Below the pieces are notes generated by a model that saw only the letters and a program-made list of their open reading frames with translations, did not search any database and had not been told where the DNA came from. Of a stretch of 64,000 bases of DNA, positions 63,653 to 64,000 are shown piece by piece (within the stretch, counting starts at the first letter, position 1; each line of letters starts with the position of its first letter). The stretch spans positions 1 to 64,000 of the forward strand of contig CAJNDS010002826.1 in the NCBI GenBank assembly GCA_905221605.1. The letters are read 5' to 3'. Both the position numbers and the translations under genes were made by a program. The DNA comes from Symbiodinium natans (taxonomy: Eukaryota > Sar > Dinophyceae > Suessiales > Symbiodiniaceae).

Positions 63653-64000
63653 TTCTCCTCTCTGCTCCGCCGTAGCGTTCTTTTGTGGCTTGGGCACGTT
63701 GCCCGCGTGGACTGTGCTCGTCTCCCCAACATGGCGTTATTTGGATGGCCTGATGGTCTGGAGCATCACCGTTCTTGTCGCTTCACGTATCCGATGTGGG
63801 CCCAGTGGCTGTTGCGAAAACATGGCATCTCCGTCATGGATTGGTTCAGGTTGGCCCTTAAGGCTCTACCAAGGGCGCGTCTGTCTGCAGCTCGGACACG
63901 GGCAGTCGACCAGTGGCGGCCGGGTCTTCCGGTAGCGCCCCCGACCACCAACTCCACGAGCTCCCGCTCTGCGCCTGCCGTTCTGCCTGTCCTTTCACGG
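63653..64000 (+). pseudogene. ORF2 fragment of unit D (post-RT region), partial
   Basis: Frame reads FSSLLRRSVLLWLGHVARVD, LPNMALFGWPDGLEHH, FTYPMWAQWLLRKHGISVMD and WFRLALKALPRARLSA, aligning to the RT connection region of unit A at about 47684-47990. Endonuclease and RT palm are absent. The segment QKPTRNWFKIVDE, present in the other units, is missing by a clean in-frame deletion (FRLA-LKALPR). Open to the window edge, so the RNase H and fingers may follow outside. Confidence 0.8.

Larger units (their letters stand above)
62472..64000 (+). mobile_element. non-LTR retrotransposon unit D (deleted, runs off the window)
   Basis: Pyrimidine tract, truncated ORF1, short pyrimidine tract, then directly the late RT region of ORF2. 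Continues beyond the window edge. Confidence 0.8.

Overview
Organism: this looks like nuclear DNA of a dinoflagellate, most likely a peridinin-containing lineage such as Symbiodiniaceae. Reasons: an exon of a peridinin/fucoxanthin-type chlorophyll a/c-binding protein (42451-42604); a purple acid phosphatase split into at least ten short exons whose acceptors mostly read AG followed by G, with possible GC or GA donors (15220-20799); very low gene density; abundant microsatellites and minisatellites; and a chain of non-LTR retrotransposons with polypyrimidine tracts ahead of each ORF. I saw no bacterial operon structure, rRNA, tRNA or CRISPR array. Species is not resolvable from the window. Layout: 1-3600 holds a TG microsatellite, a small minus-strand ORF, and a decayed SR-rich reading frame followed by a decayed frame with an HGT motif. 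3583-3825 is a threefold minisatellite. 6847-9994 is a dense satellite block: a 42-bp array, a 61-bp array with dimeric higher-order structure, a 14-bp array flanked by 67-bp inverted repeats, two copies of an ~80-bp direct repeat, and 650 bp of GTC/GTG repeats. 9995-15200 is mostly unrecognised, with one clean Cys-rich exon. 15220-20799 is the phosphatase gene, whose exons carry the metal-ligand motifs GDNFY, GNHD, NHYP and GHTH. 20971-21640 and 30442-32071 hold candidate helical/coiled-coil exons. 22306-22943 is a dead ORF1 of the same retrotransposon family that fills the right end. 23230-24160 is an AT-rich island, followed by a perfect (CAG)43. 32700-33650 is a relic of a second reverse transcriptase family, and 33859-34840 is a 1-kb polypurine tract. 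35000-42450 has little that can be named. 43640-64000 is a head-to-tail chain of four non-LTR retrotransposon units (A to D). How the array works: each fuller unit has ORF1 (coiled coil, central domain, basic tail) and ORF2 (APE-type endonuclease, reverse transcriptase, C2H2 finger, RNase H, then six C2HC fingers). After each complete ORF2 lies a conserved block of three hairpins. Unit A keeps one open ORF2 frame through all enzymatic domains. Unit B has lost its endonuclease by an internal deletion that joins the 5' leader directly to the RT. Unit C carries frameshifts and a nonsense codon. Unit D has an even larger internal deletion and runs off the window. The chain of diverged units, the compensated 3' hairpins and the C-terminal finger array together make the most interesting system here.
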